In this document: positions 17,304-28,535 of the stretch, piece after piece | Position numbering within the stretch: position 1 is the first letter of the stretch | Layout: each line of letters opens with the position of its first letter | From: Bacteroidota bacterium | Lineage (GTDB): Bacteria; Bacteroidota; Bacteroidia; Chitinophagales; Chitinophagaceae | Assembly: GCA_013286305.1 (NCBI GenBank) | Contig: JABDFW010000004.1 | Coordinates: 1-64,000 of the forward strand | Direction: 5' to 3' | DNA: 64,000 bases | Notes under the pieces: generated by a model | What the model was told of the DNA's origin: nothing | Database searches by the model: none | Seen by the model: the letters and a program-made list of their open reading frames with translations, nothing else | Program-made: the position numbers and the translations under genes

Positions 17304-18206
17304 ATGTTTGGTGTAACTATTTTAGGAAATAATTCTGCGCTGCCTGCCTACGACAGGCACCCAACATCGCAGGTGGTAACACTGAACGACCAGGTATTTA
17401 TGATCGATTGCGGGGAAGGCACCCAAATGCAGTTAAGTAAATACAAAATACGTCGCAGCAGGATAAACTATATTTTTATATCGCACCTGCATGGCGACCA
17501 TTATTTTGGTTTGCCCGGTTTAATAACCAGCCTGGGATTGTTAGGCCGCGAGAACCACCTGCACATATACGCACCAGAAGCGCTTAAAGGCATTATATTG
17601 CCGCTGCTGTTTGCTGCTGATGCACATTTGCCGTACGAGCTGGTATTTCATGCATTGAAAGAAGAGGGAGTGATATTGGATGATGAAAGATATTCAGTAG
17701 AATGTTTTGCTGTTACACACAGGATAGAATGCTGGGGGTTTATTATAAGAGAAAAAAAGAAGCCGAGAAAAATAAATAAAGAAACCATTACGAATTATAA
17801 TATCCCGGCTACATTTTATGAGAGCCTTAAAGACGGGCAGGATTACATTGCGCCCAACGGCGATGTTATAAAAAACGAACTGGTTACCATTGCCAATACA
17901 CCCGGCAAAAGTTACGCTTATTGCGCCGATACGCTGTATGATGAAGGCCTTGCACAAAAGGTGAAGAATGTAACCATGCTATACCACGAAGCCACTTATC
18001 TAAAAGACCTTGAAGACAAAGCTGTGGAACGGTTTCACTCCACATCGGTGCAGGCAGGCAAAATAGCAGCGCTTGCACATACCAAACATTTGCTCATCGG
18101 GCATTTTAGCAGCAAATACGAGTCGCTGGATGATTTTCTCACCGAAACAAAAGAAGTTTTTCCTGATACGCAACTGGCTATTGAAGGGGTGACGTTTTTT
18201 ATTTAG
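17304..18206 (+). CDS. rnz: Ribonuclease Z
   Basis: 300 aa metallo-beta-lactamase fold: FISHLHGDHYFGLPGLI, YCADTLYDEG, LIGHFSSKY. Confidence 0.95.
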   Translation: MFGVTILGNNSALPAYDRHPTSQVVTLNDQVFMIDCGEGTQMQLSKYKIRRSRINYIFISHLHGDHYFGLPGLITSLGLLGRENHLHIYAPEALKGIILPLLFAADAHLPYELVFHALKEEGVILDDERYSVECFAVTHRIECWGFIIREKKKPRKINKETITNYNIPATFYESLKDGQDYIAPNGDVIKNELVTIANTPGKSYAYCADTLYDEGLAQKVKNVTMLYHEATYLKDLEDKAVERFHSTSVQAGKIAALAHTKHLLIGHFSSKYESLDDFLTETKEVFPDTQLAIEGVTFFI

Positions 18207-18413
18207 CGGCTGTGTTTTGGGTTTTGGTTTTATGTTTCGGGTTGGGCGCTCATTTTAGTCCATGTTGCATAGTCCATAGCCCACAGAAAGAAGGGCGTAA
18301 ATTAATGCGCATTTATTTAGAAATATGCACAGCCATTAACAGGCTGGATAAAAAAGTAAAACGCAAAAAAATACCCCGTAATATTACCTTTGCACCGAAA
18401 ATATAAGGACAGC

Positions 18414-20516
18414 ATGAAGTTATACCCGGAAACGGCTGATGTGCAGTTGGAGCTTACCAAGGTAAAGGCATTATTAACAGAGCATTGCAAAAGCGAATAT
18501 GCAAAAAATAAGGCCACGCATTTGCGTGTTCATACCAAAAAAGAATTTATAGAGCTGCAATTGCAGCAAAGCCATGAATTTAAGTTACTGCTAACGCTTG
18601 CCCAATATTTTCCCAATGATGATATACTTAATGTTTCAAAAGAAATAAAGTTGCTGGGCATTCCCGGCGGTTCATTGGGCGGCGAGCAATTTATACAAAT
18701 ACGCAAGCTGGCAGAAAGTATAGAAAAAATATTCCGCTGGTTTGATAATGAACGCAGGCTTGCATACCCCGCCCTAAGCCAGGTAATAAAAGATACATGG
18801 TACGAAAAGGCCATTATTAATTTGATTGATGAAGTGCTGGACGAAACAGGCAGTGTAAAAGATACCGCATCTGCCGGTCTGCAGAAAATACGCATGGGCC
18901 TGTATAAAAAGCGTAATGAGCTACGCAGGGCATTTGAAAAGGTAATAGCAAAGCTGGCAAAAGCAGGCTATACGGCTGATATTGATGAGAGTTTTAGCAA
19001 TGGCAGAAGGGTAGTGGCTGTTTTTTCTGAACATAAACGCCAGGTAAAAGGCATTTTGCACGGCGAAAGCGACAGCCGTAAAACAGCGTTTATTGAACCG
19101 GAAGAAACCATCCATCTTAATAACGATGTTTTTGCTTTAGAGAATGATGAGCGCAAGGAGGTACTACGCATACTGCGTACGCTTTCAGCAAATCTTTCTG
19201 TCTATAGCGGTTTATTAAATACCTGGTACCAGGTGGTAGGCGAATACGATTTTATTTGTGCCAAGGCAAAGCTGGCAATTGATATGAATGGCAATTACCC
19301 CAATGTAGTTGATAAGGCCCATATTGAATTGAAAGATGCTTATCATCCATTGCTCTATTTATACAACCAGCGCTCCTCCAAAAAAACAATACCTGTTACC
19401 TTAACCCTTGATGAAAAAAGCCGCATACTGGTTATAAGCGGCCCCAATGCAGGCGGAAAGACGGTTACCATGAAAACGATTGGGCTTAACCAAATGATGA
19501 TGCAAAGCGGCTTGCTGGTGCCGGTGCACCCAACATCGGTAATGGGTATATTTAAACAGTTATTTATTCACATAGGCGATACGCAGAACCTTGAGTTTGA
19601 GTTAAGCACCTACTCATCGCACCTGCTGCACATGAAATTTTTTATTGAGAATGCCAATGGCAAAACCCTTTTTTTTATTGATGAGCTTGGCAGCGGCAGC
19701 GACCCTAACCTCGGCGGTGCTTTTGCAGAAGTGATACTGGAGGAACTATCGCGCAGGCATTCCTTTGGCGTAGTTACCACGCACTATCTTAATCTTAAGG
19801 TAATGGCAAACCACACCAATGGTATTTTAAACGGTGCTATGGCTTTTGATGAAGCTAACCTGCAGCCACTGTATAAGCTTATCCCCGGTAAGCCCGGCAG
19901 CTCATACACATTTTCTATTGCAGAACGTATTGGCTTGCCACAGTATTTAATTAAAAGGGCAAGAACGCTGGTGGAAGAAGATCATTTTAGGTTAGATAAA
20001 TTGCTTAACAGTACCGAACAGGATTTACAGGCATTAGACAAGGAAAAAAAAGAGCTTCAGAGGCTGCTTAAAGAAAATGACCGCCTGAAGAAAGAGATGG
20101 AAACAGTGATGGATAAAGAACGGCACCGGCAGCAGGTGGAACTGTTAAAACACCAGAACACCGTAACCGAAGAGCGGATAGATTACTTAAAAGATACCGA
20201 ACGAAAATTAAAACAGATTGTTTTGGAATGGAGAAAGAGCGAGAATAAGCAAGAAGTGTTGAAGCAAATACAGAACCTGTTGTTTAAGAAGAAAGAGCAG
20301 GCAATAGACAATAAGCTGGCAAAAAAAGCAAACTCAAAATACCTTGAAACAAACGCTGCTATTGCAGTTGGCATGAAAGTGAAGATGAAAAAGAACCACC
20401 AGGTAGGCGAGGTAAAAGAAATACGGGGCAAAAGGGCTGTAGTGCAAATAGGGATGCTGCCGATGAGCGTTGATCTGTCTGATCTGGTAACGGTTGAAGA
20501 AAAAGTTATTGCCTAA
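18414..20516 (+). CDS. MutS2-family ATPase lacking a recognisable C-terminal Smr domain
   Basis: ISGPNAGGKTVTMKTIGLNQMMMQSGLLVP and LFFIDELGSGSDPNLGGAFAEVILEEL; ends ...GEVKEIRGKRAVVQIGMLPMSVDLSDLVTVEEKVIA. Confidence 0.9.
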   Translation: MKLYPETADVQLELTKVKALLTEHCKSEYAKNKATHLRVHTKKEFIELQLQQSHEFKLLLTLAQYFPNDDILNVSKEIKLLGIPGGSLGGEQFIQIRKLAESIEKIFRWFDNERRLAYPALSQVIKDTWYEKAIINLIDEVLDETGSVKDTASAGLQKIRMGLYKKRNELRRAFEKVIAKLAKAGYTADIDESFSNGRRVVAVFSEHKRQVKGILHGESDSRKTAFIEPEETIHLNNDVFALENDERKEVLRILRTLSANLSVYSGLLNTWYQVVGEYDFICAKAKLAIDMNGNYPNVVDKAHIELKDAYHPLLYLYNQRSSKKTIPVTLTLDEKSRILVISGPNAGGKTVTMKTIGLNQMMMQSGLLVPVHPTSVMGIFKQLFIHIGDTQNLEFELSTYSSHLLHMKFFIENANGKTLFFIDELGSGSDPNLGGAFAEVILEELSRRHSFGVVTTHYLNLKVMANHTNGILNGAMAFDEANLQPLYKLIPGKPGSSYTFSIAERIGLPQYLIKRARTLVEEDHFRLDKLLNSTEQDLQALDKEKKELQRLLKENDRLKKEMETVMDKERHRQQVELLKHQNTVTEERIDYLKDTERKLKQIVLEWRKSENKQEVLKQIQNLLFKKKEQAIDNKLAKKANSKYLETNAAIAVGMKVKMKKNHQVGEVKEIRGKRAVVQIGMLPMSVDLSDLVTVEEKVIA

Positions 20517-20573
20517 ACAAAAATTGTTATAATTTCAATGCTTTATAATTACTAACCCTGCAAAGCTGCGATC

Positions 20574-20981
20574 ATGCCTTTATTTGATAAAGTTTTACTT
20601 GTTGAAGACGACCCTATCACCATACTGGTTTGCAAAAGAACTATAGAAATATCTGGTTTTGCAAACGAAGTACGATCGGTTATTAACGGCCAGGAAGCCA
20701 TTGACTATTTAAAAGACTTTCAAAATTTTCCTGATCTTATTCTGCTTGACCTGAACATGCCTATACTTAACGGGTGGGAATTTTTAGAATGGTACTCAGA
20801 ATGGGCAAAGTCTGTATCCAAGGTTCCGGAAGTATATATTTTATCTTCCACTGTTGACCCGGAAGATCAAAAGAAGGCAATGGAATACCCTTATGTAAAA
20901 GGGTTTATTTCAAAACCGCTTACCAGGGAACATTTGGCAAAACTGCAAAACGAGCATAGCTCCGGCAACGGATCGGTATAA
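20574..20981 (+). CDS. CheY-like single-domain response regulator
   Basis: VLLVEDDPITILVCKRTIE...PDLILLDLNMPILNGWEFL...ILSSTVDPEDQKKAM...GFISKPL. Confidence 0.9.
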   Translation: MPLFDKVLLVEDDPITILVCKRTIEISGFANEVRSVINGQEAIDYLKDFQNFPDLILLDLNMPILNGWEFLEWYSEWAKSVSKVPEVYILSSTVDPEDQKKAMEYPYVKGFISKPLTREHLAKLQNEHSSGNGSV

Positions 20982-21016
20982 GCCATATTTGCCTCTTATT
21001 CATTTACCCTTTTTAT

Positions 21017-21202
21017 GACTATCCGCATATTGCGATCCTTGGTGCTCTTCGTGTTGCATTTTCTTAGTGGCCTTCGTGGTTCTGTTCCTTTTTTTACCAC
21101 AAAGTCCTCAAAGGAAGAGCACAAAGCACCCGTCCGACCAGTCATCCGGGCGGGCACAAAGGCTGTTCATAACATTGTTTAGGTTGATATATGCGGATAG
21201 TC
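21017..21202. mobile_element. MITE-like element (186 bp) with 14-bp perfect terminal inverted repeats
   Basis: GACTATCCGCATAT (21017-21030) and ATATGCGGATAGTC (21189-21202); flanks ATTTACCCTTTTTAT and AATTACCTTTTTAT resemble a target duplication. Confidence 0.55.
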
Positions 21203-21217
21203 AATTACCTTTTTATA

Positions 21218-22861
21218 ATGAAACGATTGTTATTGCCGGTTATTCTTCTTATAACCATCAACATACTATGTATTGCACAGCACGCTTTAGCGGTACATAC
21301 CTATTACGTTAGCGCAAACGGCAGTAACGGCAACGATGGCAGCAGCATTGCTAAAGCCTGGAGAAGCATTGCAAAAGTAAACAGCACTATATTCAGCCCC
21401 GGTGATAAAATACTTTTTGAAGGTGGCGAAATTTTTTATGGTAATGTTCGCATAGATAATGCCAGCGGCACAGGAGCCAACCCTGTTGTTATTTCATCGT
21501 ATGGTAAACAAATGGCTGTTATTGATGCCGGCGGTGCAAGCGGCATTGTTGTACACAACTGTTCCAACATAAAAATCTCAGGGCTTCATTTTAAAGGCAA
21601 CGGCGTAAATGCAAACACAGGCAGCGGTATAATGTTTTATTCCGACAGGGTTGATAAACAGTGCAACAACATTGTTATTGATGGTTGCATTGCAGAAGGG
21701 TTTAACCAATACGGTATCCTCATCAGTTGCGCCGAAGGAGAAAATATTAAAGGGTACAATAATGTGCTTATAACCAATTGCATTGCCACCGCCAATGGCG
21801 AAGGGGGTATAGCATCTTCGGGCGGGCAAACATCTTTTCATCACACCAATATTCATATCACACAATGCAGGGCCTTTTTAAATAAGGGCATACCTTCTAA
21901 AACTACTAACCATTCAGGCAACGGCATAGTAATGAGCAGTGTGGAGCATTTGCTGATAGACCATTGCCTGGCTTATGAGAATGGTGCTGATAACCATTGC
22001 ACGGCCGGCGGCCCTGTAGGTATATGGATGTGGCTTTGCAAAGATGGTATTATTGAGCACTGCGAATCGCACCATAACCATGCCGGGCTTAATAAAGACG
22101 GTGGCGGCTTTGATATTGACGGTGGTTGTAACAGTTGCATACTTCAATATAACTATTCGCACGATAACGAAGGCGCTGGTTATTTACTGGCGGAATATGG
22201 CGCCGGCCTGCCTTTTACAAATAATACAGTAAGGTTTAATATAAGCCAAAACGATGGCAGAAAAAATGGATATGGGGCAATATCGTTTTGGGGCGTGAAT
22301 GATGCGTTTAAAGTAACCAATACCTATGTATATAATAACACTGTTTTTGTTAATGGCGCAAATGTTGTAAATGGTATTCCTGCTGCTGTAATGGCTTTGG
22401 GTAACCACTTTAGCCATGTTATTGTTGCCAATAATGTTTTTCTTACAAATGGCAGTGCAAGATTTCTTAACAGCGATGCACCGCTTGATACAGACGCCAT
22501 TTTATTTTTATCAAACAACTATTTCAGTTATAACAATGCTTACCTGTTTAATTACAACAATGTGCCGGTGCATAGCATAAAGGAGTGGCTGCAACATGAT
22601 GATGCCCAGGAAATGTTTCATGGCAAAGCAACTTACCTTTCAACTGATCCATATTATACAGCGGCAGGCAGCGGCAAAACTGTTGGTAATACCTTATCGT
22701 TATCCTCTTTGCTTACAGAATATCATATTAGTGGCAATCATTCATCAAATAAGGCCGTTAACCTGTACAGCATGTATGCATGGGATATTGGAGGCCATGA
22801 TTTTTACGAAAATATGCTTACAAAACAAAACCGCAATTTTGCCGGAAGCGTACTAAAGTGA
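21218..22861 (+). CDS. Secreted right-handed parallel beta-helix protein
   Basis: Signal peptide, then YYVSANGSNGNDGSSIAKAWRSIAKVNS and repeated IxGCxxxxN-type coils. Confidence 0.85.
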   Translation: MKRLLLPVILLITINILCIAQHALAVHTYYVSANGSNGNDGSSIAKAWRSIAKVNSTIFSPGDKILFEGGEIFYGNVRIDNASGTGANPVVISSYGKQMAVIDAGGASGIVVHNCSNIKISGLHFKGNGVNANTGSGIMFYSDRVDKQCNNIVIDGCIAEGFNQYGILISCAEGENIKGYNNVLITNCIATANGEGGIASSGGQTSFHHTNIHITQCRAFLNKGIPSKTTNHSGNGIVMSSVEHLLIDHCLAYENGADNHCTAGGPVGIWMWLCKDGIIEHCESHHNHAGLNKDGGGFDIDGGCNSCILQYNYSHDNEGAGYLLAEYGAGLPFTNNTVRFNISQNDGRKNGYGAISFWGVNDAFKVTNTYVYNNTVFVNGANVVNGIPAAVMALGNHFSHVIVANNVFLTNGSARFLNSDAPLDTDAILFLSNNYFSYNNAYLFNYNNVPVHSIKEWLQHDDAQEMFHGKATYLSTDPYYTAAGSGKTVGNTLSLSSLLTEYHISGNHSSNKAVNLYSMYAWDIGGHDFYENMLTKQNRNFAGSVLK

Positions 22862-23048
22862 GTAATTGATAAGATATTGAGCCTTAATATTTTTGATTAA
22901 CCCAATTTTACTATTATTTTAAGGCGCGCTTAATTCATTTTGGGGCTGTTGTCATTATCATTTTGTAAAATTGCATATTGTTTCGCTTTAGCAAAAGCAT
23001 ATAAAATTCAATGTCACCTATCCAATATTGCGTAAAGTAATATTTCCT

Positions 23049-26000
23049 ATGAGTTTTAACCGGTGTTTCACCTTCATATTATTATTGCTTGCCCTTTCAT
23101 CAAAATCGCAACGGCAGAACCTCAAATTTGAGCATCTTAGCACTGCTAACGGCCTTTCTCACAGCAATGTATTGGCTATTTTGCAGGATAAGCGTGGTTA
23201 CATGTGGTTTGCTACGCGCGACGGTTTAAACAAATACGACGGCTATAATTTTACCGTGTACAGAAACAATCCTGATGATATTTACAGCCTTAGCGGCGAC
23301 TATGTAATTGGCATGGCCATGGACAGTTCCGGAACTTTATGGCTGGGCACAGTTGGTGGAGGGCTTGACAGTTTTAACAGGCAAAAAAACAGGTTTGTAA
23401 GTTTCAGGCATGATAACAAAAACCCTGCAAGCATTTCAAGTGATTATATTAACTGCCTTTTGGCAGACAGCAGGGGAGATCTTTGGATTGGCACAGAAGG
23501 AGGGGGTGTTGATAAATTTGACCATGTTAAAAAAACATTTACCCATTACCGCAACAAACCCGGTGATGCAAATAGCCTTAGTGACGATTTTATAAGAAGC
23601 ATTTATGAAGATAAGGAGCATAATATCTGGGTAGGCACAATTAATAACGGGCTAAGCGTGCTTAACACTAATACCGGCACATTTACCCGTTATGTAAACA
23701 ATTACAACGATGCCTCTTCATTAAGCTATAACGATGTGCGTTGTATTTATGAAGACAGCCGTAAACAATTATGGGTAGGCACAAACGGTGGTGGCCTTAA
23801 TTTACTGAACCGGAAAACAGGAACATTCTCACACTTTGTAAACGATCCGCGCAATAATAACAGTTTGTCAGGAGACGCGGTTTTTGATATTTGGGAAGAT
23901 GATAAAGCAAATTTGTGGTTGGGTACCGAAAATGGCGGCCTTTGCATTTATAATCCTGTAACGGGTATTTTTAATACTTACCTGCATGACGACATAGATT
24001 ATAATTCAATAAGCAATAATTCCATTTACCATTTCTGCAGAGATACCAAGGGCAATATATGGATGGGCACTTTTTCAGGTGGCGTTGATTTTATTAATAT
24101 AGACAACAACAATTTTGAACATTACCGCCAAAGTTCGCTGCAGTCGGGCCTTAGCAGTAATAAAGTATTGTGTATATATGAAGATAATAAGCAAAATATA
24201 TGGGTAGGCACCGACGGTGGCGGCTTGAATATGCTTGATGTAAAAACAGGCCTGTTTACCCATTATATGCATAAAGAAGGTAGTAATAACAGTATTTGCG
24301 GCAATTATGTATTGCATGTAACGCAGGATAGCAAAGGCAATTATTGGATAGGTACCTGGGGCGATGGGTTAACTGTTTTTAACAAAGAAAAAAACACCTG
24401 GGCACACTATAAAAACAATACCGCCGATACGGGAAGCTTAAGCAGTAATAATGCATGGTCAATTTATGAGGACAGGGAAAAAAATATATGGATAGGTACC
24501 ATTGGCGGCGGGCTTAATCTCTATAACCCTAAAACAGGAAAATTCACCCACTACCTGTCTGATGAAAAAGATCCTAACAGTATTGGCAACAATAAAGTAC
24601 GCACTGTATTTGAAGACAGTAAAGGCAGGCTTTGGCTTGGCACTGAAGCAGGAGGGTTAAATTTGTTTGACAGGGCACATAACAAATTTATACGTTACCT
24701 GCACGATGATAATGCAAACAGTATTTCTGATAACAGCGTAGAAACTGTTTTTGAAGACCATAATGGCAATTTATGGTTAGGCACGGCAAGCGGATTGGAT
24801 TGTTTTAACCCCGAAACCAATAAGTTTATTGTTTATACAACAAAAGATGGGCTGCCCAACAATGTTATATATGGTATTTTACAGGATGATAACAATAATT
24901 TGTGGGTAAGTACCAACATGGGGATCTCAAAATTAAATTTACTCACCCGCAAATTTGAGAATTTTACCGTTGCCGATGGCTTGCAGGGTAATGAGTTTAA
25001 AGAGATGGCTTACTGCAAAAGCCAATCGGGGGCAATGTATTTTGGCGGCAATAATGGCTTTAATGTTTTTTCCCCGAACAAAATAAAAAGGGTTCCTTTT
25101 GACCCCCCGCTTGTATTTACTGCCTTCGAAATATTTAATCAGCCTGTTCCTGTTGCCGACAGTTCAAATGCCTCATCTCCTTTAACAAAAGATATTTCTG
25201 AAACAAAAAACATAACACTGTCGTATAAGCAATCTGTTATTTCATTTGAGTTTGCATCGTTGAATTTTAGCCCTGTCAATAAAAAACAGTACGTATATAA
25301 ACTGGAGGGGTTTGATGAGAACTGGAATAATATTGGCACAAAACGCCTGGTTACTTATACAAACCTTAACCCGGCAAAATATACATTAAGGGTACGCGGA
25401 CTAAATAATCAAGGCCAGTGGTCAACCGAAAAAGAACTTGTTCTTGGTATAGCTATCACACCCCCCTTTTGGCAAACCTGGTGGTTTAGGGTGTTGGCAG
25501 TATTGGCAGTTATAGCCATAGCAACAACTTTTTTCAGGATGCGTATAAGAATGGTACAACGCCAAAAAGAGCACCTGGAAGAACAGGTGAGCGAGCGCAC
25601 ACTGCAACTGGCACATTCAATAGAGCAGGAAAGAACTGCCCGCCGTAATGAAGAAAATGCAAGGCTTGAAGCCGAACAGGCAAACAGGGCTAAAAGCGTA
25701 TTTCTGGCAACGATGAGCCATGAGATACGCACGCCTTTAAACGGCGTTATCGGCATGTCGTCTTTATTGTCAGAAACAGAGTTAACAGGTGAGCAGGAAG
25801 ATTTTGCCAGTACCATAAAAAGTTGCGGGGAAAGCCTGATGTCGGTAATAAATGACATCCTGGATTTTTCGAAGATAGAATCGGGCAATATGGAAATTGA
25901 ACACACAGACTTTGACCTTCGCGCCTGTATTGAAGAAGTACTGGATGTGTTTGCCGGCAGCTCAGCAAAAACCGAAATAGACCTTGTATATCAGATAGAC

Positions 26001-27245
26001 CATAACGTTCCTTCACAGATAATAGGGGATATGCACAGGATGCGCCAGGTATTGATGAACCTGGTGGGCAATGCAATTAAATTTACCAATAAGGGCGAAA
26101 TTTTTGTAGGCGTACACCTTTCCAAATCACCGGATCCATCTCAATTGAACCTGGTGTTCGAAGTACGCGATACCGGCATAGGCATACCGGCGGATAAGCT
26201 TAACCGCCTGTTTAAAGCGTTTTCGCAGGTTGACTCTTCAACAACGCGCAAATACGGCGGAACAGGCCTTGGATTGGCTATTTGCGAAAAGCTGGTAAAA
26301 TTAATGGGAGGAAATATTTATGTTGCCAGCCAGTTAGGAACAGGAACAACATTTTCTTTCAATATCATTACAGAACCAAGCAGCCAGCCCCAAATAAAAT
26401 ATGTACACTACAATAATGTAGACCTGGAAGATAAAAAAGTGCTGGTGGTGGATGATAATTCTACCAACAGGCGTATTCTCTACACACAACTTGAACAATG
26501 GAAGCTCAATCCAGTTCTTTCTGCTTCAGGCACTGAGGCGCTTGAAGCCTTATCGTCAGGCACCAGGTTCGATTTCGTAATTACTGATATGCATATGCCC
26601 GAAATGGATGGCATACAGTTAACAAAGCTGATAAAACAAAAGCATCCGTTGTTACCTGTTATTTTATTAAGCTCCATTGGCGACGAACATTCCCGTAAAT
26701 ACCCCGACTTGTTTAGCGCGGTGCTTAATAAACCCATTAAGCAGCATGCATTGTATAAATGTATTGTGCAGGTATTAAAATCAAAAGAAAAGCCGGTTGC
26801 TGGAGCCGGGGTGGCGGCAACAAAAATGCCGGCTGTAAACCTCGCGCAAAAATATCCGCTTGAAATACTTATTGCCGAGGATAATTTAATTAACCAGAAG
26901 CTGATAATACATGTACTTAGTAAATTAGGATATACGCCTGTTATAGCGGCAAACGGCCAGGAAGTGCTGGAAAAAGTGGTACAAAGCTTATTTGATGTAA
27001 TTTTCATGGATGTGCAGATGCCCGAAATTGACGGGCTGGAAGCAACGTGCATTATTCGCAAGCAACAGGCGCAACAACCCGTAATTATTGCCATGACAGC
27101 CAACGCCACAAAAGAAGACCGCCAGGAGTGCCTTGATGCGGGCATGGATGATTATATAAGCAAGCCGATACAATTAGATAAACTGATAAGCATGCTTGAA
27201 AAATGGGCTAAACAACGAAGCGAATATATTGAAGAATTTGATTAA
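23049..27245 (+). CDS. Hybrid two-component system: reg_prop propellers, Y_Y_Y, TM, HisKA, HATPase, two receiver domains
   Basis: Many IYEDxxxNIWVGTxGGGLN repeats; [68 protein letters not shown]; two REC domains ([28 protein letters not shown]). Start uncertain (23028 alternative). Confidence 0.92.
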   Translation: MSFNRCFTFILLLLALSSKSQRQNLKFEHLSTANGLSHSNVLAILQDKRGYMWFATRDGLNKYDGYNFTVYRNNPDDIYSLSGDYVIGMAMDSSGTLWLGTVGGGLDSFNRQKNRFVSFRHDNKNPASISSDYINCLLADSRGDLWIGTEGGGVDKFDHVKKTFTHYRNKPGDANSLSDDFIRSIYEDKEHNIWVGTINNGLSVLNTNTGTFTRYVNNYNDASSLSYNDVRCIYEDSRKQLWVGTNGGGLNLLNRKTGTFSHFVNDPRNNNSLSGDAVFDIWEDDKANLWLGTENGGLCIYNPVTGIFNTYLHDDIDYNSISNNSIYHFCRDTKGNIWMGTFSGGVDFINIDNNNFEHYRQSSLQSGLSSNKVLCIYEDNKQNIWVGTDGGGLNMLDVKTGLFTHYMHKEGSNNSICGNYVLHVTQDSKGNYWIGTWGDGLTVFNKEKNTWAHYKNNTADTGSLSSNNAWSIYEDREKNIWIGTIGGGLNLYNPKTGKFTHYLSDEKDPNSIGNNKVRTVFEDSKGRLWLGTEAGGLNLFDRAHNKFIRYLHDDNANSISDNSVETVFEDHNGNLWLGTASGLDCFNPETNKFIVYTTKDGLPNNVIYGILQDDNNNLWVSTNMGISKLNLLTRKFENFTVADGLQGNEFKEMAYCKSQSGAMYFGGNNGFNVFSPNKIKRVPFDPPLVFTAFEIFNQPVPVADSSNASSPLTKDISETKNITLSYKQSVISFEFASLNFSPVNKKQYVYKLEGFDENWNNIGTKRLVTYTNLNPAKYTLRVRGLNNQGQWSTEKELVLGIAITPPFWQTWWFRVLAVLAVIAIATTFFRMRIRMVQRQKEHLEEQVSERTLQLAHSIEQERTARRNEENARLEAEQANRAKSVFLATMSHEIRTPLNGVIGMSSLLSETELTGEQEDFASTIKSCGESLMSVINDILDFSKIESGNMEIEHTDFDLRACIEEVLDVFAGSSAKTEIDLVYQIDHNVPSQIIGDMHRMRQVLMNLVGNAIKFTNKGEIFVGVHLSKSPDPSQLNLVFEVRDTGIGIPADKLNRLFKAFSQVDSSTTRKYGGTGLGLAICEKLVKLMGGNIYVASQLGTGTTFSFNIITEPSSQPQIKYVHYNNVDLEDKKVLVVDDNSTNRRILYTQLEQWKLNPVLSASGTEALEALSSGTRFDFVITDMHMPEMDGIQLTKLIKQKHPLLPVILLSSIGDEHSRKYPDLFSAVLNKPIKQHALYKCIVQVLKSKEKPVAGAGVAATKMPAVNLAQKYPLEILIAEDNLINQKLIIHVLSKLGYTPVIAANGQEVLEKVVQSLFDVIFMDVQMPEIDGLEATCIIRKQQAQQPVIIAMTANATKEDRQECLDAGMDDYISKPIQLDKLISMLEKWAKQRSEYIEEFD

Positions 27246-27313
27246 TGGTTTCCCGGTGTTATTGTTAGCCGCCCGGCCTTAAGCGTTCACAAGACAGAAG
27301 CAACATGGTTCTT

Positions 27314-27420
27314 CGCATTGCTAAAAATATTTAAAGGGTACATGCCGGATCGTCATGCACAGGCAGGCCACTCGCGTTGCTAAAAATGTTTAAAGAGTAA
27401 ATGCCGGATCGTCATGCCTT
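27314..27420. repeat. Two tandem copies of a ~59-bp repeat containing GCCGGATCGTCATGC
   Basis: CGCATTGCTAAAAATATTTAAAGGGTACATGCCGGATCGTCATGC versus CGCGTTGCTAAAAATGTTTAAAGAGTAAATGCCGGATCGTCATGC. Confidence 0.85.
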
Positions 27421-27613
27421 CGAAGGAAGGCATCTCAACAAATTGAACGAGTTCGGTGAAAAAAGAGTTTTCATAAATAAGATGCTTGTTTAAATTTATA
27501 GATGCCTACGAAGGCAGGACGTCACCTCACGGTTTTGGCAGAACGTGGACAATTGTGATCTCCCAAACAAGTGTTGCTGCCTGATCAATAACACTTCTTT
27601 GTTTTATGCTCCG

Positions 27614-27656
27614 TCCCTTCAACATTCAAAATTCCTTGTTCCTTGTTCGATATTCA
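27614..27656. repeat. Dispersed copy of the 5485-5822 array unit
   Basis: CCCTTCAACATTCAAAATTCCTTGTTCCTTGTTCGATATTCA; the preceding CTTCTTTGTTTTATGC is also shared with ~5461. Confidence 0.9.
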
Positions 27657-27693
27657 CTCCCTGTTATTGTTGGTCACCCCTGTTACAACCCCC

Positions 27694-28467
27694 CTACTCA
27701 TAAATACTCGCAGCCGTTTTTTCAGCAATACTTTTTGGCGCCAGCCATGCCAGCGCCGCTCCCAGCTTGTTAATAAAGCCGGTAATAACTTCAGTTTTGC
27801 GGGCAAACATTTTTTCTACCGCAATTGCTGCAACCTCCTCCGGTTTCATGTTTAATTTTTCTGCCGCCTTTTTGCCTTTTGCGCCAACATTCGCCCGGTT
27901 AGGGAAATCAGTATCCGTAGCGCCGGGGGAGATACAGGTAACAGAAACGGTTGTCTTTTTAAGCTCGTAATGCAAAGCCCTTGAAAAACTTACCACAAAT
28001 GATTTGGTGGCTGCATAAACGCTTAAATAAGGCACGGCCTGGTAAGCTGCAGAGCTGGCGATGTTTAAAATGTATGCCTGCGGTTGCTCTTTTAGTAAAG
28101 AAAGAAATAAAGAAGTCATCTCCACAAGTGCAAGCATGTTTACCCGCATCATATCCGCATGTTCTTTGGCAGAATATTTTTCAAATGAGCCGCTTAACCC
28201 GTAGCCTGCATTATTTACTAATATATTAACCGGGTAATTATTGGCGGTGCACCAATGTAAAATATTTTCGGGCGCATTTGTGAGTGACAGGTCGGCAACA
28301 AAATAATATGCTTTAACACCAAATTGCGCCCGCAGTGTACTGCACAACTCTTTAAGTAACATTTCGCTCCTCGCAACAAGCAGAACATCTGTTTTACGTT
28401 TAGCTAGCTCAAAAGCAATATTCTTTCCTATCCCTTTACTGGCGCCTGTAATTAATGCAAATGACAT
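27694..28467 (-). CDS. Short-chain dehydrogenase/reductase
   Basis: ALITGASKGIGKNIAFELAKR, NILVNNAGYG, YAATKSFVVSFS. Confidence 0.93.
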   Translation of the reverse strand: MSFALITGASKGIGKNIAFELAKRKTDVLLVARSEMLLKELCSTLRAQFGVKAYYFVADLSLTNAPENILHWCTANNYPVNILVNNAGYGLSGSFEKYSAKEHADMMRVNMLALVEMTSLFLSLLKEQPQAYILNIASSAAYQAVPYLSVYAATKSFVVSFSRALHYELKKTTVSVTCISPGATDTDFPNRANVGAKGKKAAEKLNMKPEEVAAIAVEKMFARKTEVITGFINKLGAALAWLAPKSIAEKTAASIYE

Positions 28468-28488
28468 GAATGATGTTTAAGATAAAAA

Positions 28489-28510
28489 AGGCCGCACAAT
28501 CAGCGCGGCC
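28489..28510 (-). terminator. Probable terminator of the dioxygenase-SDR intergenic region
   Basis: GGCCGC/GCGGCC hairpin preceded by an A-run on the + strand; hosting gene not certain. Confidence 0.35.
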
Positions 28511-28535
28511 CCAAATATACTTTTTACTAAGGTTA

